Source: Siphonodentalium dalli
Taxonomy: Eukaryota; Mollusca; Scaphopoda; Gadilida; Siphonodentaliidae
Assembly (NCBI GenBank): GCA_032622095.1
Contig: CP136061.1
Coordinates: 86,278,324-86,342,323 of the forward strand
Length of the DNA stretch: 64,000 nucleotides
Reading direction: 5' to 3'
The first letter of the stretch is position 1; each line of letters opens with the position of its first letter. The notes beneath the pieces are model-generated. The model was not told the origin of the DNA. It searched no databases and saw only the letters and a program-made list of their open reading frames with translations. A program made the position numbers and the translations under genes. Positions 51,479-63,268 of the stretch are shown piece by piece.

Positions 51479-52080
51479 AGTATGTGGTAGAGTGAATGTT
51501 GCACTTAATATGTGGCAGAATTAACGTAGCACCTTTAAAAGTTATATTTAGAAAAAGCTCATGGAAATTGTTTACATTTATTCACTATTAAGTATTAACC
51601 AATAAAAACTACACACCTAACCAAATTTAGTAAACCGCTTTTCAATTGGTCCGTTTTTCCCGCGTTTTGTTGTTACGTCACAACCTCGTTATCGGAGTTC
51701 GATCTCTTTCTCAAACCTCCCTCGTAGCGAAAGGGTCGCAAATATATTTGGCTTGTTTGGCAATCATTTTTATTCATTAATGTCTTAAGTAATAATGGAA
51801 GGCCAATGCAGATAGTTGTGAGTGTCTTTTGTCTCACCGGCAAGGTAAATCCAATTCTTATACATCGTATGTTATTACAGATATTTCAAGTGTTTTCATG
51901 AGATAATATTTCACTTTCAGGATATTTACTCCTTTTGGTCAAAGGCCAAACCTAAACCTTGAGGGTTTGAATTATTCATATCAATTCCGATGGCGGCATA
52001 TATTTATAGTCAAATACTTTTTAAGTCATTATATTTACACTTTTAATTATCATTTGCACATTTTTATGGGGAGGGGGGAG
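51479..52080 (+). repeat. Possible 3' LTR start of the gypsy element
   Basis: A purine-rich tract 'gcaggggagagta' is followed by TGTGGTAGAGTGAATG, as at the polypurine tract and 5' edge of an LTR. The right edge is not defined and no second LTR is in the window. 51650-51730 is GC-richer with 'gttacgtcacaacc', a possible CRE-like promoter part. Confidence 0.3.
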
Positions 52081-52318
52081 TTTTGATATTACAAGTGCAT
52101 GAAGCAAAATACTTTCCCGCTTATAAAGTAGATGTATCCTCTTTGTCGCTTACATCATATCAACGATGGCCATTGTCAGAATAAGTTATCTTATGTTGCG
52201 CAAAGATCTTTGCAGTAGTTTACGCTTTCTAAAATCTCACTCTTACGGTCGATGGTCGGTGTGCTCCATTTGGGTGCACCAAATCGCATGAATTCCCACG
52301 AACATCACGTCGGTACGG

Positions 52319-54203
52319 TCAATCGCCTGAGTGGATTCCTTTATGGCTTTTTAGATTACATGAATGTTTATATTCTTTCCCGCATATATCGCACTTATAC
52401 AGTCGATCTCCAGTGTGTATCCTCCTGTGTGTAGTCAAATTTCCTGTCGTGGTGAATGATTTTTCACAAATATCGCATTGCTATGGTCGATCTCCGGAGT
52501 GAATGTTCTTATGACGTTTTAAATCATGAGCTTGTTTGAATGCTTTCTCGCATATATCGCATTGATATGGTCGATCTCCGGTGTGGATTCTTCTGTGACT
52601 CGTCCGGTTAGTTGATTTAGTGAATGCTTTCTCGCATATATCGAACTGATATGGTCAATGTCCGGTGTGAATTCTCTTGTGTGAAATCAAACTTTGCGAC
52701 TCGATGAATGATTTTTCACAAATATCACATTGATACGGATGGTCCCCTGAGTGGATTCTCTTATGTCTCGTCAGGTTGCCCGATGTAGTAAATGCTTTCT
52801 CGCATATATCGCACTGATATGGTCTATCTCCGGAGTGGATTCTTTTATGACTCGTCAGGTCAGTTGATGTAGTAAATGCTTTAGCGCATATATCACATTT
52901 ATATGGTCTATCTCCCGTGTGGATTCTTTTATGTCTCGTCAGGTCACTTGATTTGGTGAATGCTTTCTCACACATATCACATTGATATGGTCGATCTCCG
53001 GTGTGGATTCTTTTATGTCTCATCAGGTGAGTTGATGTAGTGAATGCTTTCTCGCACGTATCGCATTGATATGGTCGATCTCCGGAGTGGATTCTTTTAT
53101 GACTCGTCAGGTCAGTTGATGTAGTAAATGCTTTCTCGCATATATCACATTGATATGGTGGATCTCCGGTGTGGATTCTGTTATGACGCGTCAGGTGAGT
53201 TGATTTAGTGAATGCTTTCTTGCATATTTCACATTGATATGGTCGATCTCCCGTGTGGATTCTTTTATGACTCGTCAAGTGAGTTGATGTAGTGAATGCT
53301 TTCTCGCACATTTCGCACGTATACGGTCGATCTCCGGTATGTATCTTCGTATGCCTTGTTAAATGATTGCATTGCATGAATGATTTCTCGCATATATCGC
53401 ACTGATAGGGTCTATGTCCGGTGTGAATTCTCTTGTGTGAAATCAAAGTTCCCGACATGCAGAATGATTTTTCACAAATATCACATTGATACGGGCGGTC
53501 GCCTGAGTGGGTTCTCTTATGTGTCGCCAGGTTGCCCGATGTAGTAAATGCTTTCTCGCATATATCACATTGATATGGTCGATCTCCGGTGTGGATTCTT
53601 TTATGACTCGTCAGGCGAGTTGATGTATTGAATGCTTTCTCGCATATATCACATTGATATGGTCGATCTCCGGAGTGGATTCTTTTATGACTCGTCAGGT
53701 GAGCTGATGTAGTGAATGATTTTTCACAAGTATCACATTGATACGGGCGGTCGCCTGAGTGTATTCTCTTATGTGTCGCCAGGTTGCCCGATGAAGTAAA
53801 TGCTTTCTCGCATATATCGCACTGATACGGCCTATCTCCTGTGTGAATCCTCTTGTGTACAGTCAAACTTCCCTGCACGGAGAAAGATTTTTGACAAATA
53901 TCGCATTGATACGGGCGGTCGCCTGAGTGGATCCTCTTATGTGTCGCCAGTTCGCCCGATTTAGTAAATGCTTTCTCGCATATATCGCACTGATATGGTC
54001 TATCTCCGAAGTGGTTCATTTTATGAGTAGTTAAATTATTGGATTGCACTAATGCTTTCTCTCATATATCGCACCGATACTGTCGATCTCCGACTTGCAT
54101 TCGCTTGTGCGCGTTCACTGATTCAGGATGTCGAACTTGACAAATCAATTCCCACAAACATCACAGTGATTTGGGCGGTCAGAGCTCTTCCACATTCTGC
54201 CAT
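52319..54203 (-). pseudogene. C2H2 zinc-finger array, duplicon C, early and late stops
   Basis: The longest clean block (52655-54049) gives 464 codons with 16 complete fingers and a partial first one. The usual linkers are TGDRPY or SGDRPY and nearly all ligands are intact. Upstream, the leader from ATG 54201-54203 is frameshifted by a one-base loss and carries the same TGA after the first 'CDVCG' as copies A and B. One Cys codon is TGA in the first array finger. Downstream, TGA at 52655 and TAG near 52484 cut off the last four fingers. A Cys-to-Phe change in 'YQFDICEK' and the TAG are shared with A. The clean block could be translated only from an internal start. Confidence 0.75.
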
Positions 54204-54985
54204 GTTGATTTATTCCACAATTGTAAACGAGATGACTGACCACAATGGTTAACTAGTTTTTATGTTGAATGCTTTTAGGTAAAAACACGTACATACACAC
54301 ATTAGCGTGACTTCTGTACAGTAAACGCCAGACTGAACCTAGAGTGCAATGCTTACAGCTTTATGGCACTAACTTAATACGCGTCATCGATAAAAATCCC
54401 TCGGCACTTGGGAGAGTCAGTGCAGAAACAACAGAAGCAATCGTAATCGTTGTTAACTTAAAACCATTCTGTGAATAAAATATTTGGTACCGGTACTGGT
54501 TACACTTGTTAGGCGTTCAATGCAATGTGTGGCGGGTCCACGTGGAACCAACCCTCGGGTGTAGGCTAGAAGAAAAATTGGTAATTTATTTTCAGTTGGA
54601 CTCAATTTCATCATGCAATCCACGTAGTATATATATCTTGCTGCAACAACACGCAAGTCACTAACAGCACGCACAATTTTCACCGAACCTCTTCTGTCCA
54701 TCCATCTCTTCGGGAAACACACTCCTTCGCGGAGACATGGGACTCGTTCGTCCTTCAAATGTTTGGTTAGATAGGCAAATCAAGACAGGACGCCAGCGAT
54801 CTGGGAGTCTGGGTTCTTTTTCAACATTACCGTACTCACCACTGTCTAGACAATCAGTTGTAAAAGTAAAGTTTTCAGCATACCTACTTGAACATAAGAC
54901 TTCGTCAAAGTGTTTTGTTTAGGCCATCTCTAGATCATGGCATTGAATCTCTACTCTGGCTAACGCATGTAGAGATCATATTCCA
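54204..54985. repeat. 5' flank of zinc-finger duplicon C
   Basis: Matches the 5' flank of A through about 28735, including 'ctcttctgtccatccat' and 'gcatacctacttg'. A ~200-bp internal stretch present in A is shorter or different here. No coding sequence. Confidence 0.6.
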
Positions 54986-56042
54986 CCAGTTAAAAACTTT
55001 TTAAAGGTTTGACATGGAACATTATAAGGTCGAAAACAATAACGCGGGGAATATATATTTCTCAAAATGTTCTTTGTTAAGAAGGCGCCAAATTTTCAAA
55101 AAATCTCAATTTCAAACTATTAATTTTGCCCGATAAAAAATAGTCCTACAAATGGCTGCAAATAAACAAAAATAGAAACGAAAAATGTTTGATTTATTTT
55201 CTCTTAGAAAGTCATGGGTTTAGATGTTAGACTAAGCGCATACCCTAGTTGGGTTCATAGTCTAGATAATGCAGTGTGTTTTTTAAAATGATTTCTGTCT
55301 AAACGTATAACATGAAAAAAGGTAAGAACTCGGTGATAATTTGACCCCCACCCGGTGCCATTGTGAGCACGGTACAATCACGTGCGTGGTGAATCGTCAT
55401 TGTTATATAACAGAACTGACGTCTTGTTGACAAAACTGGAACAAAATGAGTAATTAAAATTTTAAGTTGGGGGATATATATCTTTTACCAAACATAACCC
55501 TTGTATTCATTATATAGAATTTGTTCTGGCCATCTGAATGCCCAGTTCAGTGTAGGAAATTATTACGTTTTAACACCAAGAAGTTATCGGTGAAATTGCA
55601 AACCGGGTGCTGCCAATTTAAAACACAAATTGAAACGAAAGCAAATGTTTGCCGCCCCGACCAAACGCACTTAAATGAAAATTGTTCGAAAAAGGTATAC
55701 ATTGTAGAAAGTCTTGTGTGGCGATGTCGAATGATATATTTATTGTTACGATTTCATAGGGGAAATAATTCCCCTATGACACAAACTTTCACATCTAGTT
55801 AGATTATTCGATATATAGTCATTTTAAGGTTTATTCATTTAAACAGATATGAATACAACAAATTTGCAACACTTTCGGAGACTAAATCCACCCTAGCATG
55901 GACCGTAATGTTGTCCTCCACAATAGGCAACACGTGGGAATTTTCTTGGTGACCGGTTGAACTAACTCCTAAGATAGAGAAAAAATTGTAAATTTTGCGA
56001 AATAACTATGTGAGCATGTGTTGGGTAAAATACCGGTACATG
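54986..56042. other. AT-rich, no gene recognised
   Basis: The 93-codon frame at 55521-55802 has five cysteines but resembles nothing I know. 'ggggaaataattcccc' at about 55759 is a small palindrome. Confidence 0.4.
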
Positions 56043-57468
56043 CAGGGGGGCGAATTGTTTTTAAGAGACATCAGGTGGGGGGGGTGGGTGGGTACCCAAG
56101 GCCGGAAACAGTTTTTGACCACCTTTTTTGCATTTTTTTTTCATTGACATATTTTCAACTGTTTTAAACATATTTGTTTATTTGTTGTGGCTTGTTGCAA
56201 TATGAGAAGCACTAATACATTCATTATTGTTATAATCACCCCCATAAGTTGATATAAAATGGAAAAATAGTGAATATTGTGGGGGTGGGTCCCAAAATTT
56301 TCATTGATTTTTTTTGCGCGCAATTTTTTTTTATTGTGTCTGTTTCAGCTTGCTTGGCAGTTTTTATATTGAAAATTGTCTAGTTCACGGTGTATATCAA
56401 TGACAAAATACTTCAGATAGCTCTAGGGTAGGGTGAACTTAATGCAGTCTGACAAAATCAGCTAACAACTCATGACAGAATATTACAATAATTCTTATAG
56501 TCCTTACTCATACAGTTAGTTGATGCATGCGTGTAATGTATGAACTAAATATTTGTATCAGTGTTTGTATACTAAATTGATTTTCAAATATACTTTTGTC
56601 AAATAATTATTTGAATTGTCAAATTATTTGTTTCAGTGTTGTTGACAACCATCAATAAGTAAATAAGTAGACATGAAATAAAGTTTTAATAACATTTATT
56701 GAAAGAAACAAAAATATAACCTTCCTTGGATAGTCTTCTGAAAAGTATAAAAATATTATTTAAATAGATGTGAAGAGGGGCCAGGACACATTACAGTTTT
56801 GTTCACTTGTAATTAGTATATCCCATAATTACCTGCATATACTAGTATGTAACTGACACTTAATGTCTAATTCAGGCTAATTTGAAAATTATCAAAGAAG
56901 AAAATTAATTTACTTAATTATTGTATATTTATAAGATGATGTGCATGCAATGAGGTCTAGTTTGAAGGCACACATAAAGGTCATGTACAGAATGTGTGTG
57001 AATTTCTTATTGCACATGAACTCCATCCAGTACATGACCGAAGTTCAGCTCTGATTGTCCAAATGAATCTCAGTAATATACATCCGTCTATATGGATTTG
57101 GCTCTAAATTGACCATCAACGTTCAAACTCAAAGGGTTAAGCATTATGTTAGGCCTAGTTCTAAGTAGTAATGCGAGGTCGGGTCGGTGGTCATGCAGGC
57201 ATACATAAAAGTTAATTCGTACACTGGTTCATATGCACATTTTCCTTTTTGGTATTACTCTAGGCTCTAGGCCTACTAGTTGATGCTGGTTGATGTCCGA
57301 AAAAAAGATAAATTTAAGTTTGTGTAATTTTTTATTCTACTGTAGGCCCTAACACTGGCCCTAGTTATTTTTTGTTGTCATTCCAGGGGATTCAACATAT
57401 TTTTCATCTACTCACCAGCTGTACTCACACAGATGAATAGGCTGGGTTATAAATTTACCAATATAATC
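56043..57468. repeat. Inverted copy of the 28.7-30.2 kb G-run element
   Basis: 'caggggggcgaattg' and 'ggggtgggtgggtaccc' at the left match the G-run family. 56270-57468 is the reverse complement of 28992-30193 with few changes. No protein is encoded. Confidence 0.75.
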
Positions 57469-57574
57469 AGGTACATGTACTCAATTTATGAATTTTCAAG
57501 GATGTACATGTCCATTACATATTATGTAGATTTTAAGATGCTAAATACAGAACAGAAAAGCTTTTACATATTGT

Positions 57575-57941
57575 TTAAAGATGGATTATCTCTTCATCTA
57601 ACAATTTTGAAATAGTTTCGTGGGTATAAAAGTTAAAACAATAGATGTGAATTGAAGACCCACGCCGGTCCAGAAACGCTTCTATCAATTATTTGTGATT
57701 TTGTTCGGAATACTTGTTGGAAAATGAGATGATTAAGTGGAACTATTTATTGTTCTATTTTTAGAACAGATCATTCAGGCGATACCATATTGCGAAATAT
57801 ATCATTAGGGTGTTCCCATAGCTATGCTCCGAACGTCAAATGTCAGATTGATTTGTTGTTTTATTATAGTTATAAGCGATAATGAGTCTAATTAACGTTT
57901 AGTTGTGACAAAATTACACAATAAAAATTATGGTCTCTGTT
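57575..57941 (-). repeat. TTAA foldback MITE, truncated and diverged
   Basis: The right end is intact (TTAA-AGATGGATTATCTC). It stops at 'ggtctctgtta' near 57941. It has many substitutions and is an old copy. Confidence 0.8.
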
Positions 57942-58387
57942 AGGAAAATGACAATCTGCGGGGTGGGATGGAATATGGAATAGAACGACAATCTGCGGAA
58001 CATAATTTCAAATTGCGTCGCACGGCCCGATATCTCGAGAAATATAGCACATAGAGGGCTCCTTTTTGTGATTAAAGAAAGGCCAATATTCGCCCTAGAC
58101 ATACATATTAACCCCACCACTCACCGGACACCGGAAGTTGCATTATTCGATCGACAACTGATCTAACATAAAATTTTCGAAATCAAGGCCGTGGAACAGC
58201 TGTAGAAATGCAATTTTACAGCAATAAGGATATGCCCACAAGCAAACTTGATATTAAAATGAAGTTTATCATCTATTGCACAACAAAAATCTATTAATTC
58301 GAGCGAAGCTGCGATTTATGCACACATAGAGACCGATTAACCCACTCATGCGAAGGTGCCACGAAACACGAAAAACTGCGTTCGAAA
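57942..58387. other. Spacer between two MITEs, nothing recognised
   Basis: No gene seen. Confidence 0.4.
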
Positions 58388-58919
58388 TTAAAGATGGATT
58401 ATCTCTTTAAATAACAAATATTAAATAGTTGCGTGGGTATAAAAGAATAGATATGAACTGAAGACCCCTATCCAGAAAACTTCTATCAAGTAATATTGAT
58501 TTTATTTCGAATATTAAATCGGGACCGTTTATGTTACTATTTTTAGAACAGACCATTTGGATGATACCATATTGCGATATAGAGCACTGGGCAGTTCCTA
58601 TGGCTACGCACCGAAGGTCAAATGTCCCAGATTGATTGTTTGTATTGTTTTGTTCCACATATATAAGCGATAATGAGTCTAATTAATGATTATTTGTGAC
58701 AAAATTCAGTGTACAATAAAATTTCTGGTCTCTGTTAACAGTAACCACTATTGTTCGTTAGCTGAACAAACACACCTTTTTAGACCAGAAAATATTCGAA
58801 ATAAAATTAATATTAATCGATAGAAGCATTTCCGGACAGGTGTCTTCGATTCAAATCTAATAATTTTATACCCCGGTAACTATATAATACATGTTTACAA
58901 AGAGACAATCCACAATTAA
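58388..58919 (-). repeat. TTAA foldback MITE, full-length diverged copy
   Basis: TTAA is present at both ends, but the left-end terminus is worn (GACAATCCACAATTAA). It is related to the older subfamily at 4263 and 46588. Confidence 0.88.
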
Positions 58920-59319
58920 TGTTTAGAATTTAGATTTCTCGATGAATACGCTAGCAAACAACAACTTTTAGGAATCAAATAACGTGGTGGAATACTGCGC
59001 ACACATTTTAGCTACAATATGGCTGTTTTAGTGCGAATACTATAATGGCGAACACGCAAACACGCGCCGATAAAAACAGCTAAAATTGGACTCGATGTTT
59101 ACAATTTCAGCTGATATATTCAATATAATGGGGCGTATAGTATATCAAAATGTAGGATTAGACACAGGGAATGTATTTTTTTCTAAATGGGTCCACTACG
59201 CGGTGAAATAGTTGCAGAAATTCTCTCCAAGAAAGAGCGCTACCTTTTCTCGTTAAAAAATAGAATGGCCGAATGAAGCCGTTTTATCGTTCCAACTAAG
59301 CCGTTCTTAGCAGTACTCC

Positions 59320-59567
59320 ATACCACCATTGTTCGTTAGATAAACAACCACACGTTTTAGACCAGAACATATTCGAAATATAATGAATATTAATCGATAG
59401 AAGCATTTCCGTACATGTGTCGTCGATTCATATCTATTAATGTATACATCGATATATATATAACACATGGAGATAGAAATGTTTATACCCTGGTAACTAT
59501 ATAGCACATGTCTACAAAGAGATAGACCATTTTTATACCCCGGTAACTATATAACACATGTTATCAT
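59320..59567 (-). repeat. Worn TTAA MITE fragment
   Basis: 'ttgttcgttagataaacaac' through 'ctggtaactatatagcacat' matches the left half of the family, with a duplicated end ('tttataccccggtaactata'). Confidence 0.65.
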
Positions 59568-60245
59568 GGGATTTTTGACAAACAGCCAGCCAAAAACCAT
59601 ACAGAACCGTGCCTTCAAAATGATATTTCGGAGTCAGTGTTCTTTCAGATTGTACTCATTCTGCAAAGTATCCACTATTTGACTTTAGAAATATAGGCAG
59701 GCAATCAACAAAACATATTTGGGGCCCAAGGATGGGTATTTTTAACTTTAATTTGGCAATGTATGGTACATGTAACACATTATGTGTATTTCAGTCCAGT
59801 ACTTACAATAGTGTGTTTTGGGAGGCAGATTTGCAAAACATTGGGCTGTTCGGTGGACTTTAAGTACAAGCAGCAGACCCAACGCCAACATTACCCATAA
59901 TAAACCATACAGTACCTGTGCCTTTAAAATCATATTTCGGGGTCAGTATTCTCTCAGATGGTAGAATTTGCTACATTATCATTGTAAACTTAAATAGGAC
60001 TATCTTAACCCAAGTATTTCATGTCCAGGTCACCTTTTCACATTTAACCCAAGGCTGTGGTGGTGCAGTATTACATATCATGTACCAGTGTATTCTCTGA
60101 TATAAAGTGACCCATAAATTCCAATAATGTGTGTTATGTACATTTGTCTATAATGGTGCAAAACAGTATATTCTATATTTCAACATCAAAACTCTCAATC
60201 ATGATTCCGACCATAATAATTTACTATCGCCAAGGGATGGGTTAA
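59568..60245. repeat. ~355-bp monomer array, third copy
   Basis: Matches 36630-37340 and 43250-44020 in order. No protein. Confidence 0.7.
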
Positions 60246-60963
60246 CATCTGCCGATCTGCTGATTTACAGATTTGTTCAATGAAATGTAATTTTTGAGCT
60301 CACATCTTCTCTAGACTGAATGGGTTCATATTTGGTGTGGATGTTCCCTAGGTGACTTACAATCAGATTTGTTTAAATGAGGTCACTCTATCAAATGGTT
60401 ATGAAGGCAGGGCCATAACTCTTGCCCTCCATAGTAATTCTTAAAAACTACTTCTTCTGATGTACCATCAGGTTGAATGGGTTCATATTTGGTATGAACG
60501 AGGTATGTAATTTGGTGAGATAATCACATAAGAGCTTCGCGCGGATTGGTTAACGGCTTGCACCAAGGAGCTCTTAGTTATTCATGGCGCTCATAAATGA
60601 CAGGCTGACACAATAGAGCTTTGCGCGGATTGGTCGACAGTTGGCACGTCAGAGCCCCAGAGCGCCCAAGGTGGGAATTGACACAATGGAGTCTGTCACG
60701 GCAAAATACGACCATACGTGAACGCCCAGATTGCCACAAGTGACACGCGCCGTTTGAAATTACTGTCCGAAAAGGGGTCTTATGATAAATGCATAATAAG
60801 AATTCAAAGAAATCCACATTTATTTCACTTAACTATTTAAACATTAAGACATCATACATTATACACAGTAATTATTGTCTTATTGGTTTGGGGAAAACAC
60901 AACACGCGGACGCCGTTGTCTCTTTTCCAGTTCCTCTAACTGTTCTACACAACTAGACAATTC
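60246..60963. other. Non-coding; short repeats
   Basis: 'gaatgggttcatatttggt' occurs twice (60320, 60475) next to 'gggccataactcttgccc'. 'cgcgcggattggt' occurs at 60538 and 60623. No gene. Confidence 0.45.
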
Positions 60964-61330
60964 TATATCGAAATCAGCAGTCGACGTATTCTTTTGAGTC
61001 GACGTTGATCGGACAGCGTATATGTTTCTGAGACGTCACCGGGTGACTGTGTGTTCACTGTGTTGACGTCGCTGTCTTCGCGATTGAATGGGATAGGCTC
61101 TCTGTCCTGAAAGAGTGGGTGCCGGTGATAGTCGTAAGCTAGGGCGACAAGTGTTCTAAGCTCGGGAACAGTAACTCCCTGTTTGACGCCGTTTGAAGTC
61201 CAATGAACATCATGCCCCCACCATGATGGGTTTGAATCAGGCTCTCCCCAATTCGGTTGTCCGAATCCACCCTGGTCAAACCGAACTAGGCCTGTGACTA
61301 CCTTTATTAGACTTCTTGATGTGGATTATT
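60964..61330 (-). CDS. Uncharacterised minus-strand frame, likely 3' exon
   Basis: An open frame of ~121 codons ends at TAG (60964-60966) and lacks an early ATG, so it is easily missed. It reads 'PSWWGHDVHWTSNGVKQG' then 'VPELRTLVALAYDYHRHPLF', ending in a basic tail ('QRRLKRIRRLL'). The W-W-x5-W pattern followed by 'LR-x9-Y' is reminiscent of parts of NRF1-type and transposon-linked proteins. I cannot assign a family. AG dinucleotides near its upstream limit could serve as acceptors. It faces the plus-strand transposase remnant at 61319. Confidence 0.4.
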
Positions 61331-62097
61331 ATGATGCATTCTCGTGTGAATTATGTGGTCCTGATGTTGATTGTGTGATCATGGATGCTGTGATGATGGG
61401 TTGTCGCCGTGATTTGGTTACCGCATTTAGCCGGTATCAGGCGTGTTCTATCCGACATGCTTTTGTCGATTGACAATACCTACGGTCACAACGTTCCTGG
61501 TGAGAATAATTATCCACCGCCAACCGCTACACACAAGCAGATGGAATTCTTGCCCAACCATCCACTGATCAGGGGATCTGGTCATTATGAAACCACGACA
61601 AGGGACACGTCTTCTGGTTGTCGTAAAATGACAGAAAGCCATCAAAAACTAACGCCAGGATTGTTCACAGTGTTTTGCAAACACGGAATTTGCTTGGGAT
61701 TCCAAGTAATGTTAGCATGCGAATCACCACAAACTGCCTTTGAAATTCTGATGAGGAGATTCCGTGTTATTCCGAGTCAAATAATTTATGACAACTGTTG
61801 TAAATTGCCTTTGTATTCACTCTTAAGGGAACCGATCTAGGTTCAAAACAAAAGTTTTGTGTCGATCGGCTGCACTTCCGTGTTGGACACATCGGGTGTA
61901 CTTTTGGATACGATATGCAGACGTATAAAAGTGACACTATAATAAGAGACACAAACAGCCAAGTAGTAGAACGGGCTAACAGTGGGCTCCGCCGAATACA
62001 AACTCAACTGACGTATATGGCACCGGAAAACTTGATAGTGCACGCAGCGGTTTTCCTGGCCATCAGGAACATGGAGAAGGCAGCAAGAAATAAATAA
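61319..62097 (+). pseudogene. KDZ/HMGXB3-like transposase domain, frameshifted
   Basis: Three blocks in different frames form one domain. The first (61319-61440) reads 'FSCELCGPDVDCVIMDAV'. The second (61409-61840) reads 'LTPGLFTVFCKHGICLGF', 'ESPQTAFEILMRRFRV' and 'IIYDNCCKL'. The third reads 'FCVDRLHFRVGHIGC' to 'ERANSGLRRIQTQLTYM' and stops at 62097. The conserved D (YDN), D (VDR) and E (ERANS) fit an RNase H-fold DDE transposase of the kind found in KDZ elements and the C-terminus of HMGXB3-like proteins. A one-base loss near 61834 and a shift near 61410 break it. The family name is from memory. Confidence 0.55.
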
Positions 62098-63268
62098 GAC
62101 TTTTTGTTATTGTTATTTGTATATATTTAGTTTTTGTTGCATTCATTTAAATATAGAATGTTGTTTTTATACATACATATATAGTTTGTTTGTCAATACC
62201 CATTACACCACTAATTTGGAAGAATAAGCAATGTGAGCGCTGAATGGTCATGTTGTCACTAATGAGATTTGCGCGGTGTGGTGACATAATTACACATTTG
62301 ATGGGTAAGTTAGGTAACGCAACACGCGGATTAGCAACAATGCATCACATTTTCGCTTCACTTAAACAACTAAGCTCTGTTGTGTAATGTGTTTCCCAAC
62401 CCGCGCAAGGTTCATTTGTGTGAGCGCGACCCCATTGTGCGCGCGTGTATGTGAAAGCATATCATCTTTCCCTTCATTTCCAGAGGCGGTGGTAATTAAA
62501 TGCAGTCGCGCTCATTTAGTAAAATCTCTATAGCAATTTGATCGTGTATAAACACTAAAGCTCAAATGTGTCTTGTTCTCACCCTGGAGCGGCATCATGT
62601 AGAACAAAGCTCCTTTGTGGAAACTATTTACCACTCCGCGTGAAGCTCATTGGTGATAATCGTGCCAAATTACATATATGTATGAACAGTCCTTGGGTGA
62701 CCCGGAGTTCCGATTTTTTTTCAAATGGGGTCATTGGTTTTAAATGGGGTCACCTGGTCAACTAGGGGTCAAGCAAAGGACAGTTTTCCTCTTAATATGC
62801 TTCCTTCACACAGACCATCAGGTCTATTTTACTGATATTTAGTATGAAGGGTTCTTTGGTGTCTGGGATTCAAACTTATTCAGATGGGGTCATTTTTAAA
62901 TATTTTGTATTCCTGTCTAAACAAATAAATACATACAGACATGTGAGAATCAAGGACACAATACATGCCCTTGGTTAAAACAATTTTTTTTTTTAAAGAT
63001 ATTGACATGAGTGGGATAAAATATAAAGTGTTTTGTCATAGGCTGAAATAAACATGTTCAATGAATTTTATATGATTGAGTATATATTAAATGGTATAAG
63101 ATATTGATCAGTTTAGACTCTGCACCGTTGATACTTTTGTGGGTTTTTCATCTCTTATGTTTATGTTAAAAATAATTCATTAATTATATTCCATCTCTCT
63201 TGAAAAAAAGTTATCTTTTTTTGTAGAATAGCCCTTTAATGGCACAGTTTCAATTGTCTTATAAGTTT
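62098..63268. other. AT-rich, no gene recognised
   Basis: 'aaatggggtca' repeats at 62721-62755, and related 'ttcagatggggtcattttt' follows at 62879. Nothing coding is supported. The part just before 63269 is probably LINE 3' UTR. Confidence 0.4.

Noticed and set aside
55521..55802. 93-codon Cys-containing frame
   Set aside because: No known pattern, no splice or promoter context.
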